Part shown: positions 1 through 8,975 of the stretch, piece after piece | Position numbering within the stretch: position 1 is the first letter of the stretch | Layout: the number at the start of each line of letters is the position of its first letter | DNA from: Psychrobacter immobilis | Lineage (GTDB): Bacteria > Pseudomonadota > Gammaproteobacteria > Pseudomonadales > Moraxellaceae | Assembly (NCBI RefSeq): GCF_904846225.1 | Contig: NZ_CAJGZJ010000002.1 | Coordinates: 124,001 to 188,000 of the forward strand | DNA: 64,000 bases | Direction: 5' to 3' | Position numbers and translations under genes: made by a program | The notes under the pieces: model-generated | Seen by the model: the letters and a program-made list of their open reading frames with translations, nothing else | Told to the model about the DNA's origin: nothing | Database searches by the model: none

Positions 1-1717
1 CGCCGCCTGCTTCTGCCCAACGAATAATATGACCATTGTCATTACCTGCTGGTTTGCCATTGACTTGATAACTGCGCGGGTTAGATGCTGACAGCGGTTG
101 ATCTTCTTTGACGCCGCGATTACTATTGTTGGTCAAGGTCACATATACCTCGCCTGTCATCGGACTGACTGATACCCATTCAGGTCGATCCATCTTGGTC
201 GCACCAAGTGTATCAGCCGCTGCACGCGCAAAGACCAATACTTCATCTTGTCCATTGAAAGGCAACACGCTATTTGAGGCGTCCAAGCCATTTTGACCAT
301 AAATCAGTGCTTTCCATTCGCCACTACCATCTTCATTGAAGACAGCAGCATAGAGCGTGCCATCATTTAGATACTTGTCACCCGCTTTTAGGCCGCCACC
401 GATATCACTATTCGACCACGTGGCTTTGGAGACAAACTTGTAGATATGTTCACCTTTAGCATCATCACCCATATAAAAAACCACAGGCTTGCCTTGCTCG
501 ACTGGCGCATAAGCACAGTTTTCATGAGCAAAACGTCCCATTGCAGTACGCTTTTGTGACACAGAGTTTTGATCAAAAGGATCGATTTCTGTGATATAGC
601 CAAAGGTATTGAAGTTATTGCGGTAGTCATCAGTAGCATTTGCACCAGCAGCGGTCATATCCCAGCGTGAAAACTCGTCGGTGATTATGGCATCTTTTGC
701 ATCTGGGGTATGCCATAGATATCTAGAGCCTGGGGAGTTTTCTGTCGCGCCGTAACGCACGCGACCATAATTATGACCAGCGCTCAATTGACTGGCATCT
801 TGACCACGGGCAAACACGCCCAAAAAGTTCTCTTCTGTAGTCAGATAAGTGCCCCAAGGTGACAAGCCCGCGCCGCAGTTATTATTGATGCCGCGAGTCT
901 GGTTTCCTGTTGGATCAAACTTAGTCTTTACCAAATCAGAGCCTGCCACAGGACCTGTCAATTGCGCAGTCGTACTGCTGGTGACACGGCGATTGTATTT
1001 TGAGTTTGGCACCATCTCATAGCCTTTGCCATCCGCGCGGCGAGTCATCTCAACCACGGCTACTCCGTGACAGTTGACTTCACGGCGCACATCACTGGCA
1101 AGACGACGACTTTGAAATAAAGGAGAGGCATCTTTATCTTGAATAACGTGGTAGCCAAACGGGCTTAATTCGGCACTATTCACGTATTCATGATTCATAA
1201 CCAGCAGACCATTTTCTGAAGCCTTGGCATCGTACCCATTGCCTTTTTTGCCAAAAAACCACATACCATCGTGGTTGTCGCCCATACGCCATTCAAACGA
1301 CTCTGCCGACTGCTCACGATTGTCTTTCCAGTCCTCAATTCCAGACATAAGCGGTGTGCCTAGCGGTAATATGATTTCTGCTTTATAACCTTCTGCCACC
1401 GTCATTGTTTCGGCTGTTGAATGCGCCACTGCCGTGAATTTTAAAGTCTCAGGACGTTTTAAATCGCCTTGTGCAGGGATAGCCGCATTGTTGTCATTAT
1501 TGCCGATAGGATTGCCACTGCTGTCATCGTCGTCAGTACAACCAACCAAGGGTAACGCTCCAAAAAACGCCGCCGCCGTCAATCCTGTGCCGCCTTTTAA
1601 AATACTACGGCGGTTTAGACGACGACTAATAATGGTTTGAAAATCGATATTATTGGTAGGATTTGAATCTTCAACGATTTCGTGGGCATGTTCTAGCTTG
1701 TTATTTAATAATGTCAT
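1..1717 (-). CDS. phoX: PhoX-family alkaline phosphatase, 3' end outside window
   Basis: PhoX enzymes are calcium/iron phosphatases that release phosphate from organic esters outside the cytoplasmic membrane. About 572 codons are visible; the C-terminus lies beyond base 1. A twin-arginine signal is visible near residues 31-50 (SRRLNRRSILKGG, a hydrophobic stretch, then LVGC and an acidic linker), so export folded by Tat is expected. Downstream text is typical of the DUF839/PhoX family, with LLVMNHEYVN, a GDNHDG stretch, NNCGAGLSPWGTYLTTEEN and GRFAHENCA. The ATG at 1717 is chosen because AAGGTGA lies a few bases upstream. A Pho box precedes it, so phosphate-starvation control is inferred. Confidence 0.93.
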   Translation of the reverse strand, partial: MTLLNNKLEHAHEIVEDSNPTNNIDFQTIISRRLNRRSILKGGTGLTAAAFFGALPLVGCTDDDDSSGNPIGNNDNNAAIPAQGDLKRPETLKFTAVAHSTAETMTVAEGYKAEIILPLGTPLMSGIEDWKDNREQSAESFEWRMGDNHDGMWFFGKKGNGYDAKASENGLLVMNHEYVNSAELSPFGYHVIQDKDASPLFQSRRLASDVRREVNCHGVAVVEMTRRADGKGYEMVPNSKYNRRVTSSTTAQLTGPVAGSDLVKTKFDPTGNQTRGINNNCGAGLSPWGTYLTTEENFLGVFARGQDASQLSAGHNYGRVRYGATENSPGSRYLWHTPDAKDAIITDEFSRWDMTAAGANATDDYRNNFNTFGYITEIDPFDQNSVSQKRTAMGRFAHENCAYAPVEQGKPVVFYMGDDAKGEHIYKFVSKATWSNSDIGGGLKAGDKYLNDGTLYAAVFNEDGSGEWKALIYGQNGLDASNSVLPFNGQDEVLVFARAAADTLGATKMDRPEWVSVSPMTGEVYVTLTNNSNRGVKEDQPLSASNPRSYQVNGKPAGNDNGHIIRWAEAGG

Positions 1718-1795
1718 TATCAGTCACCTTGCTGTTAGGCTGGATTGGCATAAAAAACTTGATTACGGCTTAAAGTTACAGCCACCAAAATACGA

Positions 1796-1874
1796 ATTAT
1801 GCCTAAGTCTACTGAGAGTTTATGACAGTACGTTGAAAAGCAGATGACAGTTTAATGACACGCTGTAATGACAA
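1796..1874 (-). promoter_or_regulatory. Pho box cluster and candidate promoter of phoX
   Basis: On the minus strand 1861-1844 reads GTGTCATTAAACTGTCAT: two TGTCAT cores 11 bp apart, as in the PhoB-binding Pho box (CTGTCAT, four A/T-rich bases, CTGTCAT). A second, weaker direct repeat follows downstream (CTGTCAT at 1828-1822, then CTCTCAG), and about 10 bp beyond it lies CATAAT (1801-1796), a plausible -10 element. A further TGTCAT core lies upstream (about 1873-1868). A Pho box replacing the -35 region about 10 bp before the -10 is the classical PhoB-activated layout. Binding itself is inferred. Confidence 0.75.
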
Positions 1875-1904
1875 ATCTTAATGAAGATCAGATTCTATAA
1901 AACG

Positions 1905-1935
1905 AAAAAATCCCAAGCGATGACTTGGGATTTTT
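1905..1935 (-). terminator. Bidirectional rho-independent terminator
   Basis: The inverted repeat TCCCAAG / CTTGGGA has a 6-base loop and is flanked by A6 on the left and T5 on the right, so it can terminate on either strand. It sits 48 bp past the stop codon of the minus-strand hydrolase gene. Confidence 0.8.
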
Positions 1936-1982
1936 GATATGATTTATTTGATAAATAGTAACGTGTGATGACTATAGCTGGC

Positions 1983-2699
1983 TTAGCGAACCTGTACTTG
2001 CCATTCATGCGCGCCAAGTTTTAATGTTAATAGATCACCTGCTTGTAAGATACCAACGCCACTTGGTGTGCCCGTCATGATTACATCACCTGCTTGCAAG
2101 CTAAAAGCATGGCTAATTTCTGCCAGTAGCTCATAAACCGAAAACAACATTAGGGCGCTATCGCCATCTTGTCTCAGCTCATCATTGATAGTGAGTTGAT
2201 AGCTCACTTGACTAAAGTCACCAAACGCTTGTGGATCAATCCAATCAGCAAGTACGCACGCGCCATCAAAGCATTTGGCACGCTCCCATGGATGACCTTT
2301 TTCTTTGAGCTTACTTTGCAGGTCACGTAGGGTCAGATCAAGTCCTACTGTCACGCCGCCAATCGCTTGTTTGGCTTGTTCAGCAGTAGCCGCCGATAAG
2401 TCCGCTGCCAGCTGAATACAGAGCTCCGCTTCGTAATGAGTATCACCATAGGTCGCTGGATTGGGACGGACGATATCATGGCGCACACTGACGACTGACG
2501 ATGCCGGTTTCATAAACAGGATGGGCGATTTTGGGATTTCATTGCCCAACTCTCGGGCGTGTTCGGCATAATTGCGGCCAACACAGACTACCTTACCGAT
2601 AGATGCACGTATGCTGTCGTTCCCATTGGCGACGCTCATATCATCATTAACGTTAGCAGCAATGGCATTGACCAAAGACATGTGTGGGGATTGACTCAT
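1983..2699 (-). CDS. Fumarylacetoacetate hydrolase family protein (acylpyruvate hydrolase-like)
   Basis: FAH-family enzymes cleave C-C bonds of acylpyruvates or decarboxylate oxaloacetate with a divalent metal in the cytoplasm. The YcgM/FAHD1 pattern is clear: KVVCVGRNYAEHARELG, then SPILFMKPASSVV, YEAELCIQL (metal-binding Glu residues), GLDLTLRDLQ, ERAKCFDGACVL and MTGTPSGVG near the C-terminus. The reading frame runs open to 2759, but the ATG at 2699 (238 aa, GAGAG 8 bases upstream) is preferred because the extra 20 residues match nothing in the family. About 20 non-family residues still precede the core. It follows the ABC genes on the same strand, 92 bp after the permease; a shared transcript is possible. 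Substrate is not determinable. Confidence 0.85.
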   Translation of the reverse strand: MSQSPHMSLVNAIAANVNDDMSVANGNDSIRASIGKVVCVGRNYAEHARELGNEIPKSPILFMKPASSVVSVRHDIVRPNPATYGDTHYEAELCIQLAADLSAATAEQAKQAIGGVTVGLDLTLRDLQSKLKEKGHPWERAKCFDGACVLADWIDPQAFGDFSQVSYQLTINDELRQDGDSALMLFSVYELLAEISHAFSLQAGDVIMTGTPSGVGILQAGDLLTLKLGAHEWQVQVR

Positions 2700-2790
2700 A
2701 TTAGGTGCTCTCAGCAAATTATCGAATATGTTGATGATACATACTGCACTATCTGACACTATTTTTCTAATATAATTTTAGAACCAGCTA

Positions 2791-3516
2791 CTAAGGTATG
2801 GTATGAGTCATCACATCTGGCGGCACATAGTTGGCATGGCGATTCATGCGTTTTTCAAACAACCTAAAACTAAATAAAATCACCCATGACAATAGCAAAT
2901 AAACAATACCAGCGGCAAAAAACAACTCCATCAAGGTATAAGTACGCGCACTAATCGTACGAGCAACGCCTGTAATATCCATTAGAGCGATGGTCGATGC
3001 CAGCGCACTGCCTTTTAGCATAAAAATCACTTCGTTACTGTAGGCGGGAATCACGATACCAAAGGCGCGAGGTAAAGTGATACGTGTGAGCTTTTGCCAC
3101 TTCGACATGCCAATGGCATCCGCCGCCTCGAGCTCACCAACGGGAATCGTTTGAATAGCGCCGCGAATGATTTCTGCTAAGTAAGCGCTGGTGTTTAGGG
3201 TAAAGGCAATAATGGCACACCAATATGCTTGGCTGAGCACAGGTTCCCATAAGAACGAGTTGCGTACGGCCTCAAACTGCCCTAAACCATAATAAATCAA
3301 AAATATCTGTACCAGTAGCGGTGTGCCACGGAAAAAGAAGATATAGGAAAAGGGTAATATCTGTACCAACCAGTTTTTTGACAAGCGCAGTTGCGCTAAA
3401 ATCAAACCAAAAAACAGTCCAATAATACCTGAGACAATAACAAGCTGTACGGTCAGTACTGCCCCGTCGAGTAAGTCAGGAATACTATCAAAAATGACCT
3501 GCCAATTCCAATCCAT
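2791..3516 (-). CDS. Polar amino-acid ABC transporter permease (HisM/ArtM type)
   Basis: Inner-membrane subunit of an ABC importer for polar amino acids. It has 241 aa with about five hydrophobic segments. The permease/ATPase coupling (EAA-type) loop reads GELEAADAIGMSKWQKLTRI, followed by LPRAFGIVIPAYSNEV. An N-terminal FFFRGTPLLVQIFLIYYGLG segment is typical of HisM/ArtM/GlnP proteins. Start ATG at 3516 is preceded by GAGGAG. Only 12 bp separate it from the upstream permease gene, so the two are translated from one mRNA and likely form a heterodimeric channel. Confidence 0.93.
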   Translation of the reverse strand: MDWNWQVIFDSIPDLLDGAVLTVQLVIVSGIIGLFFGLILAQLRLSKNWLVQILPFSYIFFFRGTPLLVQIFLIYYGLGQFEAVRNSFLWEPVLSQAYWCAIIAFTLNTSAYLAEIIRGAIQTIPVGELEAADAIGMSKWQKLTRITLPRAFGIVIPAYSNEVIFMLKGSALASTIALMDITGVARTISARTYTLMELFFAAGIVYLLLSWVILFSFRLFEKRMNRHANYVPPDVMTHTIP

Positions 3517-3528
3517 AGTAGCTCTCCT

Positions 3529-4263
3529 CTATCCTATGGTCGATTGACGGTGAGTGGACTGACGGCTCAGCTTTTTGGCGTAGCGTGCCGCTGGATTGGC
3601 ACGCCATTCAAGCCACATCATAAAACCAGTAATCAGCATGGTCAGACCCAAATAAATAATTGCGGCTGCCATATAAAAAGTAAACGGCTGCTGTGTTGAT
3701 TGGGCGGCACGTGACGACTGATACATAATGTCTTTGAGACCCACAACCGATACTAGAGCGGTATCTTTGAGCAAAACTAAAAATAGATTGCCCAGTCCCG
3801 GCAAAGCGATTTGCCAAACTTGCGGTAAGGTGACACGATAAAACGTCTGAAAAGGACGCATGCCAATCGCTTGCGCCGCTTCACTTTGTCCTATGGGGAT
3901 CTCTTGGATAGACATACGAAAAATTTCAGTCGCATAAGCACCAAACGCAATAGACAATGCCATGACGCCGCCCCAAAAGGCACTAATCTCAACATAGTCG
4001 TTATAGCCGAATTTTTTGAGAATCGTCATGAGCAGTATAGAGCCGCCATAGTAGATAAACAGTACCAGCAGCAATTCTGGAATACCGCGCATAGTCGCCG
4101 TATACACAGTCGCAATCTTACGCAGCAGCCAAATATTAGACAGCTTCGCTGTGGCACCGAGTAGTCCCAAAGCCATGCCGATGACTAAACTGGTCATCGC
4201 AAGCTTGATGGTGACGGTAGCGCCGCTTAGTAATAGCGCGCCAAATCCTTGTAAATCAAACAC
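3529..4263 (-). CDS. Polar amino-acid ABC transporter permease (HisQ/ArtQ type)
   Basis: Second membrane subunit of the importer, 244 aa. It shows TMRGIPELLLVLFIYYGG near residue 60, the coupling loop GQSEAAQAIGMRPFQTFYRV, and LPQVWQIALPGLGN. The start is a GTG at 4263 with GTGGA 5 bases upstream; no ATG is suitably placed. It lies 428 bp after the binding-protein gene and beyond a terminator-like hairpin, so it may be transcribed by read-through or from its own promoter. Substrate class (basic or polar amino acids) is inferred from family resemblance only. Confidence 0.92.
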   Translation of the reverse strand: MFDLQGFGALLLSGATVTIKLAMTSLVIGMALGLLGATAKLSNIWLLRKIATVYTATMRGIPELLLVLFIYYGGSILLMTILKKFGYNDYVEISAFWGGVMALSIAFGAYATEIFRMSIQEIPIGQSEAAQAIGMRPFQTFYRVTLPQVWQIALPGLGNLFLVLLKDTALVSVVGLKDIMYQSSRAAQSTQQPFTFYMAAAIIYLGLTMLITGFMMWLEWRANPAARYAKKLSRQSTHRQSTIG

Positions 4264-4691
4264 AATTATCCACTCAGTCTCTTTATATTAGCAATTTGCA
4301 AAATATGAGTTAAAAGAATCAGCATCAATAGCTGGGTGCTGCTGACAATCGTATTGTAGACCAAGTAGACATTGGCCCTTTGCGTCATAGATTGACGTCA
4401 AATGAGTACGATTATTGCTGCGAAAATTGACACAGTAGAAATGAGCGCTGATTTTATCATATTCGCTACGGGCTATGTTAATACTCAAACATAAAAGCGG
4501 CGCTTAAATCAGCACTTATCTTGCTAAAAGCCTGTTAGATTAGTTAGATTGGCGCAAACCGAGCGGTCAATATTACTAATATCCAGCCATTTTTATAAAA
4601 GCAAAAAAGGATATCACCATTGAGGCAGTATCCTTTTCATTAAAAAACAAGTACGACCACGCTAACGGTTACTTCTAAAAACTTTTGACGC
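4264..4691. other. 428-bp gap between binding-protein gene and permease genes
   Basis: No convincing gene. A 66-codon minus-strand frame (4288-4488) has no family resemblance and no ribosome binding site that stands out. The region contains the terminator-like hairpin at 4603-4637 and would have to hold any internal promoter for the two permeases. Confidence 0.6.
4603..4637 (-). terminator. Intra-operon rho-independent terminator
   Basis: Read on the minus strand, the arms AAAAGGATA and TATCCTTTT pair over 9 bp around a 15-base loop and are followed by a run of U (complement of A at 4603-4608). It lies 55 bp after the third binding-protein gene and before the permeases, which would make the binding proteins more abundant than the membrane subunits. 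Confidence 0.75.
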
Positions 4692-5621
4692 TTACTTCGC
4701 TGGTTTTGCTGTCGTCTCAGCATTTACCGTTGAGACGATCTGTGGAACAGCAAAGTATTTTTGATTGATTTTATCATAAGTGCCATCGGCTTTGATGTTG
4801 GCCAATGCCTGATTCAGCTTAGCTTGCAGCGCATCGCCTGGACGCACCGCAATGGCAAAATTATCATTGATATCGATCTCATCACCTTTGAGCGCGTAAT
4901 TACTGCCTGCGCTTGTACCAAGCCACTCTAATGCTGGCAGTTTGTCAGACACCATGGCATCAACGCGACTCGAACCCAAATCCAAAAACGCATTGCTCAA
5001 CGTATCATAAAGTTTCATATCCGCTTTTGGATACGCCTTTTCGAGCCACTGCGAAGAGATGGTCGAACGCTGAGCAGCAATAGAATGCGAATCAATATCG
5101 CCGCTATTACTAGGGTCAAAATTGCTGTCTTTTTTGGCCAAAAAAACCAAGGTATTGCTAAAATATGGATCCGTAAAGCTCACTTGTTGCTCGCGCTCAG
5201 GCGTGACTGACATAGCTGCCACAATCGCATCATATTTGCCAGCTTTTAGACCGGGGATGATACCGTCCCAATCTTGCGCGGTGATTTCACAAGTGGTTTT
5301 CATATCGGCACAGAGCGCGTTGGCAATATCTATATCAAAACCGCCAAGCGTGCCATCAGCATTGGTATAATTGAAAGGTGCATACGCCCCTTCGGTACCA
5401 ATACGCAATACATCACCCGTCGTCGCGGCTTTTTGGCCATCATTATTGGCATCATCTTGACCATTACTACAACCCGCTAACACTAAAAGCGCAGTCATCG
5501 CGACTAAGGACATCGAAAAACAAGGCACTGACAAACGCAACCCTGAGAAACGTCGTGCTCTTATGTCATTGATAACGGATGCATTCGTCATCGCATTATG
5601 TCGGTCAACATGGTTGTTCAT
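4692..5621 (-). CDS. Amino-acid ABC transporter substrate-binding lipoprotein 1 (HisJ/ArtJ family)
   Basis: Periplasmic, probably lipid-anchored receptor of the importer. After a long N-terminal region there is a hydrophobic segment and lipobox LVLAGC. The mature part follows the type II binding-protein fold: EGAYAPFNYTNADGTLGGFD, DWDGIIPGLKAGKYDAIVA, MSVTPEREQQV (carboxylate-binding Arg), AAQRSTISSQWLE and AMVSDKLPALEWL, whose Asp corresponds to the HisJ ligand Asp. The ATG at 5621 is chosen because AAGGA lies 5 bases upstream; an in-frame ATG at 5636 overlaps that site. It is one of three tandem paralogues. The ligand is not predictable from sequence alone. Confidence 0.92.
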   Translation of the reverse strand: MNNHVDRHNAMTNASVINDIRARRFSGLRLSVPCFSMSLVAMTALLVLAGCSNGQDDANNDGQKAATTGDVLRIGTEGAYAPFNYTNADGTLGGFDIDIANALCADMKTTCEITAQDWDGIIPGLKAGKYDAIVAAMSVTPEREQQVSFTDPYFSNTLVFLAKKDSNFDPSNSGDIDSHSIAAQRSTISSQWLEKAYPKADMKLYDTLSNAFLDLGSSRVDAMVSDKLPALEWLGTSAGSNYALKGDEIDINDNFAIAVRPGDALQAKLNQALANIKADGTYDKINQKYFAVPQIVSTVNAETTAKPAK

Positions 5622-5716
5622 GATCATCCTTGGCATTTGCTTATAAAATATAGCAGTAACTTTTTCTTTTAATCACAAAGAAGATAAGCGATTAATCATA
5701 AAGAAGATCGGCGATA

Positions 5717-6670
5717 TTAGTTAGTCGCGGCGTCAGTTTTTGCTTCTGGCGAGACAGCAGTATCAGCATTAGCGGTATCACCTTCAACCACCGTGTCTGC
5801 TTTTACCTCTGTGGTTGCCACCGCTTTTTGAGCCGCAGCCGTTGAGCTGGTGCCAAAGTAGCTGCCTGTGATTTGATCATAAGTACCATTGTCTTTTAGC
5901 TCAGCCAAAGCTTTATTGAACTTGGCGACCAGTGGATCTCCTTTACGAAACGCGATACCCATCGCATCTTCGTCAGTGCTGATTTCTTGTCCTTTGACTT
6001 CATAGTTTTTACCAGCATCGGTTTTTAACCAATCAATACCAGTGACTTTATCAGACATCATCGCGCGCACACGACCTGAGGTTAGATCTAGATAGGCATT
6101 ATCTTGGGTGTCATAAAGCTTGACATCAGCCTCTGCATGCTCATCTTGCAAATACTGCGAGGCAACGGTTGAGCGCTGTGAGGCAATAGGTTGTCCTTTC
6201 AAATCGGCAACACTAATGTCATCGCCTTTTTTACCAATTAAAATAATACCGGTATGAAAGTACGGGTCAGTAAATTCGACCACTTCTTTACGTTCAGGTG
6301 TGATCGACATGCCAGCGATAATCGCATCAAATTTCTGTGCATTTAGCCCAGGAATCAAGCCATCCCAGTCTTGGGAAATAACGTCACACTTGGCTTTCAT
6401 TTGCGCGCATAACGCATCGACCAGCTCAATTTCATAGCCAATTAATTTGCCATCAGCATCCGTATAGCTGAATGGTTTGTAGCTCGATTCGGTAGCGATT
6501 TTTATGTTCATGGGTGCGTCGGATGTAGTATCTGCCGTTGCAGCGCCATCTGCTGGCGTTGAGCTGTTGTTACAACCAGCCAGCATAAGTACGGCGGCAC
6601 TTAATGGCGCAAGCCAAAACGCTTTGTTTTTTAGGGATTGGTTTTTTGAAGATGTCATAGATATTGTCAT
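5717..6670 (-). CDS. Amino-acid ABC transporter substrate-binding lipoprotein 2
   Basis: Second paralogous receptor, 317 aa from the ATG at 6670 (AAGGA 9 bases upstream; the frame opens at a TTG 24 bp earlier). It has lipobox LMLAGC, the binding-protein motifs ESSYKPFSYTDADGKLIGYE, DWDGLIPGLNAQKFDAIIAG, MSITPERKEVV and AMMSDKVTGIDWL, and a C-terminal Ala/Thr/Val/Asp-rich tail of about 45 residues (AVATTEVKADTVVEGDTANA and on) that the other two lack. It starts 32 bp after the third receptor gene, consistent with co-transcription. Its binding pocket keeps the Asp seen in receptor 1. Confidence 0.92.
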   Translation of the reverse strand: MTISMTSSKNQSLKNKAFWLAPLSAAVLMLAGCNNSSTPADGAATADTTSDAPMNIKIATESSYKPFSYTDADGKLIGYEIELVDALCAQMKAKCDVISQDWDGLIPGLNAQKFDAIIAGMSITPERKEVVEFTDPYFHTGIILIGKKGDDISVADLKGQPIASQRSTVASQYLQDEHAEADVKLYDTQDNAYLDLTSGRVRAMMSDKVTGIDWLKTDAGKNYEVKGQEISTDEDAMGIAFRKGDPLVAKFNKALAELKDNGTYDQITGSYFGTSSTAAAQKAVATTEVKADTVVEGDTANADTAVSPEAKTDAATN

Positions 6671-6702
6671 GTTTGCTATTCCTTCATTTCTCAATTAGAA
6701 GA

Positions 6703-7500
6703 TTATTGACCAAAGTTCGCTTGCTCAAGACGTGCCAGCTCACCGTTACTGCGGATCTCACTCAGCGCTTTATCAAAATCTTTTTTGAGTGCGTCACCTT
6801 TGCGAACAGCAATGGCAATATTATCGTCGTTGTCGATTTCATCACCAACGATACCAAAGCCTTCAGGGTTGTCTTTTAACCATGACTTGGCAGATACTTT
6901 TTCGGCCAATACGGCATCACTACGACCAGATTTTAAATCCAAATAGGCATTGTCATAATTGTCATATAACTGTACGGTATTGCCGTCTTTGCCTTCATAA
7001 TTGTCTTGAAGATAGGCGCCTGGCGTGGTCGAACGCTGTCCACCCAATGTCAGATTTTTGATCGCCATAGGATCAAAACCACTCTTAGGATCAGTCAACC
7101 AAACCATAGTGTTAGCAAAGTAAGGTTCGGTAAAATCGACTTTTTCTTGACGTTCAGGTGTAATCGACATGCCAGCCACAACCGCATCATATTTCTGTGC
7201 CAGTAGACCAGGAATGATACCGTCCCAATCTTGAGCAACGATTTCGCATTTGGCTTGCATCTGCTCACATAGCGCATTAGCGACGTCGATATCATAACCT
7301 GCCAAGCTGCCATCAGCGTTGGTATAGTTAAAAGGAGGGTAAGCGCCCTCGGTCGCGATACGAATGGTCTTGCCAGACGTGTCTGCTGCAGAGGCGTCAG
7401 CGCTAGCATCAGTCGCTTCGTTAGCTGGTTGGCTACAAGCACTTAGCATCAACGCGGCGGTAATGGTCATCGATGACCACAGTAGGCGAGAATTCGACAT
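6703..7500 (-). CDS. Amino-acid ABC transporter substrate-binding lipoprotein 3
   Basis: Third receptor and first in transcription order of the three. The reading frame is open to 7653, but AAGGA lies 7 bases before the ATG at 7500 (another ATG directly precedes it at 7503), giving a short signal peptide with lipobox LMLSAC. Mature-domain motifs are EGAYPPFNYTNADGSLAGYD, DWDGIIPGLLAQKYDAVVAG and MSITPERQEKVDF. Where receptors 1 and 2 have Ser-Asp-Lys it has AVLAEKVSAKSWL, so the ligand-contacting Asp is replaced by Glu; this suggests a different ligand preference. A 309-bp leader separates it from the ATPase gene. Confidence 0.92.
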   Translation of the reverse strand: MSNSRLLWSSMTITAALMLSACSQPANEATDASADASAADTSGKTIRIATEGAYPPFNYTNADGSLAGYDIDVANALCEQMQAKCEIVAQDWDGIIPGLLAQKYDAVVAGMSITPERQEKVDFTEPYFANTMVWLTDPKSGFDPMAIKNLTLGGQRSTTPGAYLQDNYEGKDGNTVQLYDNYDNAYLDLKSGRSDAVLAEKVSAKSWLKDNPEGFGIVGDEIDNDDNIAIAVRKGDALKKDFDKALSEIRSNGELARLEQANFGQ

Positions 7501-7809
7501 CATATATTCCTTAAATTCTGATAGGGTTTTAAGATAGGGTTCTGATATTTTGTTCTCTGACGTCCCTGCCAGACAAGCAATATAGATAAATAGGATATAC
7601 CAGCAGCCGTGATAATCGACCAACTGTAAGCCTTTTGATAATACCTGAGTCAAATATCAAAAACAAACATTTTGCCTACCAACTGTCATTAAACTGTAAT
7701 AAACAGTTAATGTTGATTATTGAATAGTCATTTTTATGTTTTAGACATTTTTTGGACAGCAAATTTAGGATGGTAAACAAGTTACCACCCTAAGTTTTTG
7801 AATACGGGA
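7501..7809. other. 309-bp gap with a Pho-box-like sequence
   Basis: No gene seen. It lies between the ATPase gene and the binding-protein genes, all on the minus strand, and probably carries the promoter of the receptors. On the plus strand 7683-7700 reads CTGTCATTAAACTGTAAT, close to the Pho box consensus but pointing away from the downstream gene. Confidence 0.6.
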
Positions 7810-8607
7810 CTAGTTTTGACGATGCGATGCCATAAAGTCTTTGACACGCTCAGAGGTAGGATTATCAAAAATTTGCTCGGGTGTGCCCATCTCTTCTATG
7901 ACACCTTGATGCAAGAAAACAACTTTACTTGATACTTCTCGAGCAAAGCGCATCTCATGGGTGACAATCAGCATGGTACGACCTTCTGCTGCCAACTCAC
8001 GCATGACTGCGAGCACTTCGTTGACCAATTCAGGATCTAATGCTGAGGTTGGTTCATCAAACAGGAGTACTTGCGGCTGCATAGCAAGTGCGCGGGCGAT
8101 GGCCACACGCTGCCGCTGACCACCTGACAAATTCGCTGGATAAGCATCTTTTTTATCGAGTAGACCAACCTTATCGAGTAATTTCTCAGCATTGCTAATA
8201 GCCTGAGCTTTTTTGATTTTTAAGACTTGGGTTGGCCCTTCGATAATATTTTGCAGAATCGTTTTGTGCGGCCATAAGTTAAAGTTCTGAAAAACAAAAC
8301 CCACGCGAGCACGCAAACTTTCTAATTGCTTGACATTTGCTGCTTGTAATTCACCCGACTTGGTAGGCTTTAGCACAAGCTCGTCGTTACCGATGATGAT
8401 ACGGCCTTGATTGGGATTCTCGAGCAAGTTAATACAGCGCAATAAGGTAGATTTACCGGAGCCTGATGAGCCCAAAATAGAGATCACATCACCATCATAG
8501 GCAGTGAGTGATACCCCTTTTAGCACTGCTAATGAGCCGTAGCTTTTATGGACGTCTTGTAAATCTAAGGCGATAGGCCGAGTCGGTTTTTTTGCAATAT
8601 CAAGCAT
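7810..8607 (-). CDS. Polar amino-acid ABC transporter ATP-binding protein (HisP/ArtP type)
   Basis: Cytoplasmic ATPase that powers the importer. The 265 aa contain Walker [10 protein letters not shown] (about residues 47-55), the Q-loop in [18 protein letters not shown], the signature [15 protein letters not shown], Walker [14 protein letters not shown] and the switch His in [11 protein letters not shown]. An insertion after strand 2 ([20 protein letters not shown]) is common in HisP-like members. It is the first gene of the minus-strand cluster ATPase, three receptors, two permeases. Ribosome binding site is weak (GGAAG about 12 bases upstream). Confidence 0.95.
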   Translation of the reverse strand: MLDIAKKPTRPIALDLQDVHKSYGSLAVLKGVSLTAYDGDVISILGSSGSGKSTLLRCINLLENPNQGRIIIGNDELVLKPTKSGELQAANVKQLESLRARVGFVFQNFNLWPHKTILQNIIEGPTQVLKIKKAQAISNAEKLLDKVGLLDKKDAYPANLSGGQRQRVAIARALAMQPQVLLFDEPTSALDPELVNEVLAVMRELAAEGRTMLIVTHEMRFAREVSSKVVFLHQGVIEEMGTPEQIFDNPTSERVKDFMASHRQN

Positions 8608-8975
8608 GGTTTAGCAGACTTCCAATAAATATGAGTGAAAACGTGAGTAAAAAATAGCCGTAGGTACTATTGGCATCAACCACAGCAATTATTGTGATAT
8701 CACTATGGCTCATAAGGCAAAAACGTCATATTGTCTCTTATTACACAGTAAAAAGGCAAATCTTGTGTAAGCCAGTGAGTTACTAAGTTGGCTCAGCATC
8801 TGTGTGTCACTGACATAAAAAAGCTCAGACTGTGTTGACAGCGCTGAGCTTTATTTTATCACTTAAATGTAAGAGACGTGGCTTTATCTGAACACAGTTT
8901 TATCTGAGCATAGTAATGATTAGACAGTCATTAATTAAACGGCCATCCTCATAATAAAACCGTTATCACAATGAA
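8608..8975. other. 368-bp intergenic region upstream of ABC ATPase gene
   Basis: Holds the terminator hairpin at 8820-8852 and, to its left, the presumed promoter of the ABC cluster. No coding frame supported. Confidence 0.55.
8820..8852 (-). terminator. Terminator hairpin
   Basis: AAAGCTCAG / CTGAGCTTT pair over 9 bp around a 15-base loop, with A-run on the left and T-rich sequence on the right; it lies 124 bp past the stop of the acidic lipoprotein gene, which it probably terminates. Confidence 0.65.

Noticed and set aside
4288-4488. 66-codon minus-strand frame between the ABC receptor and permease genes
   Set aside because: No family resemblance, no good ribosome binding site; lies in a region with a terminator and probable promoter.
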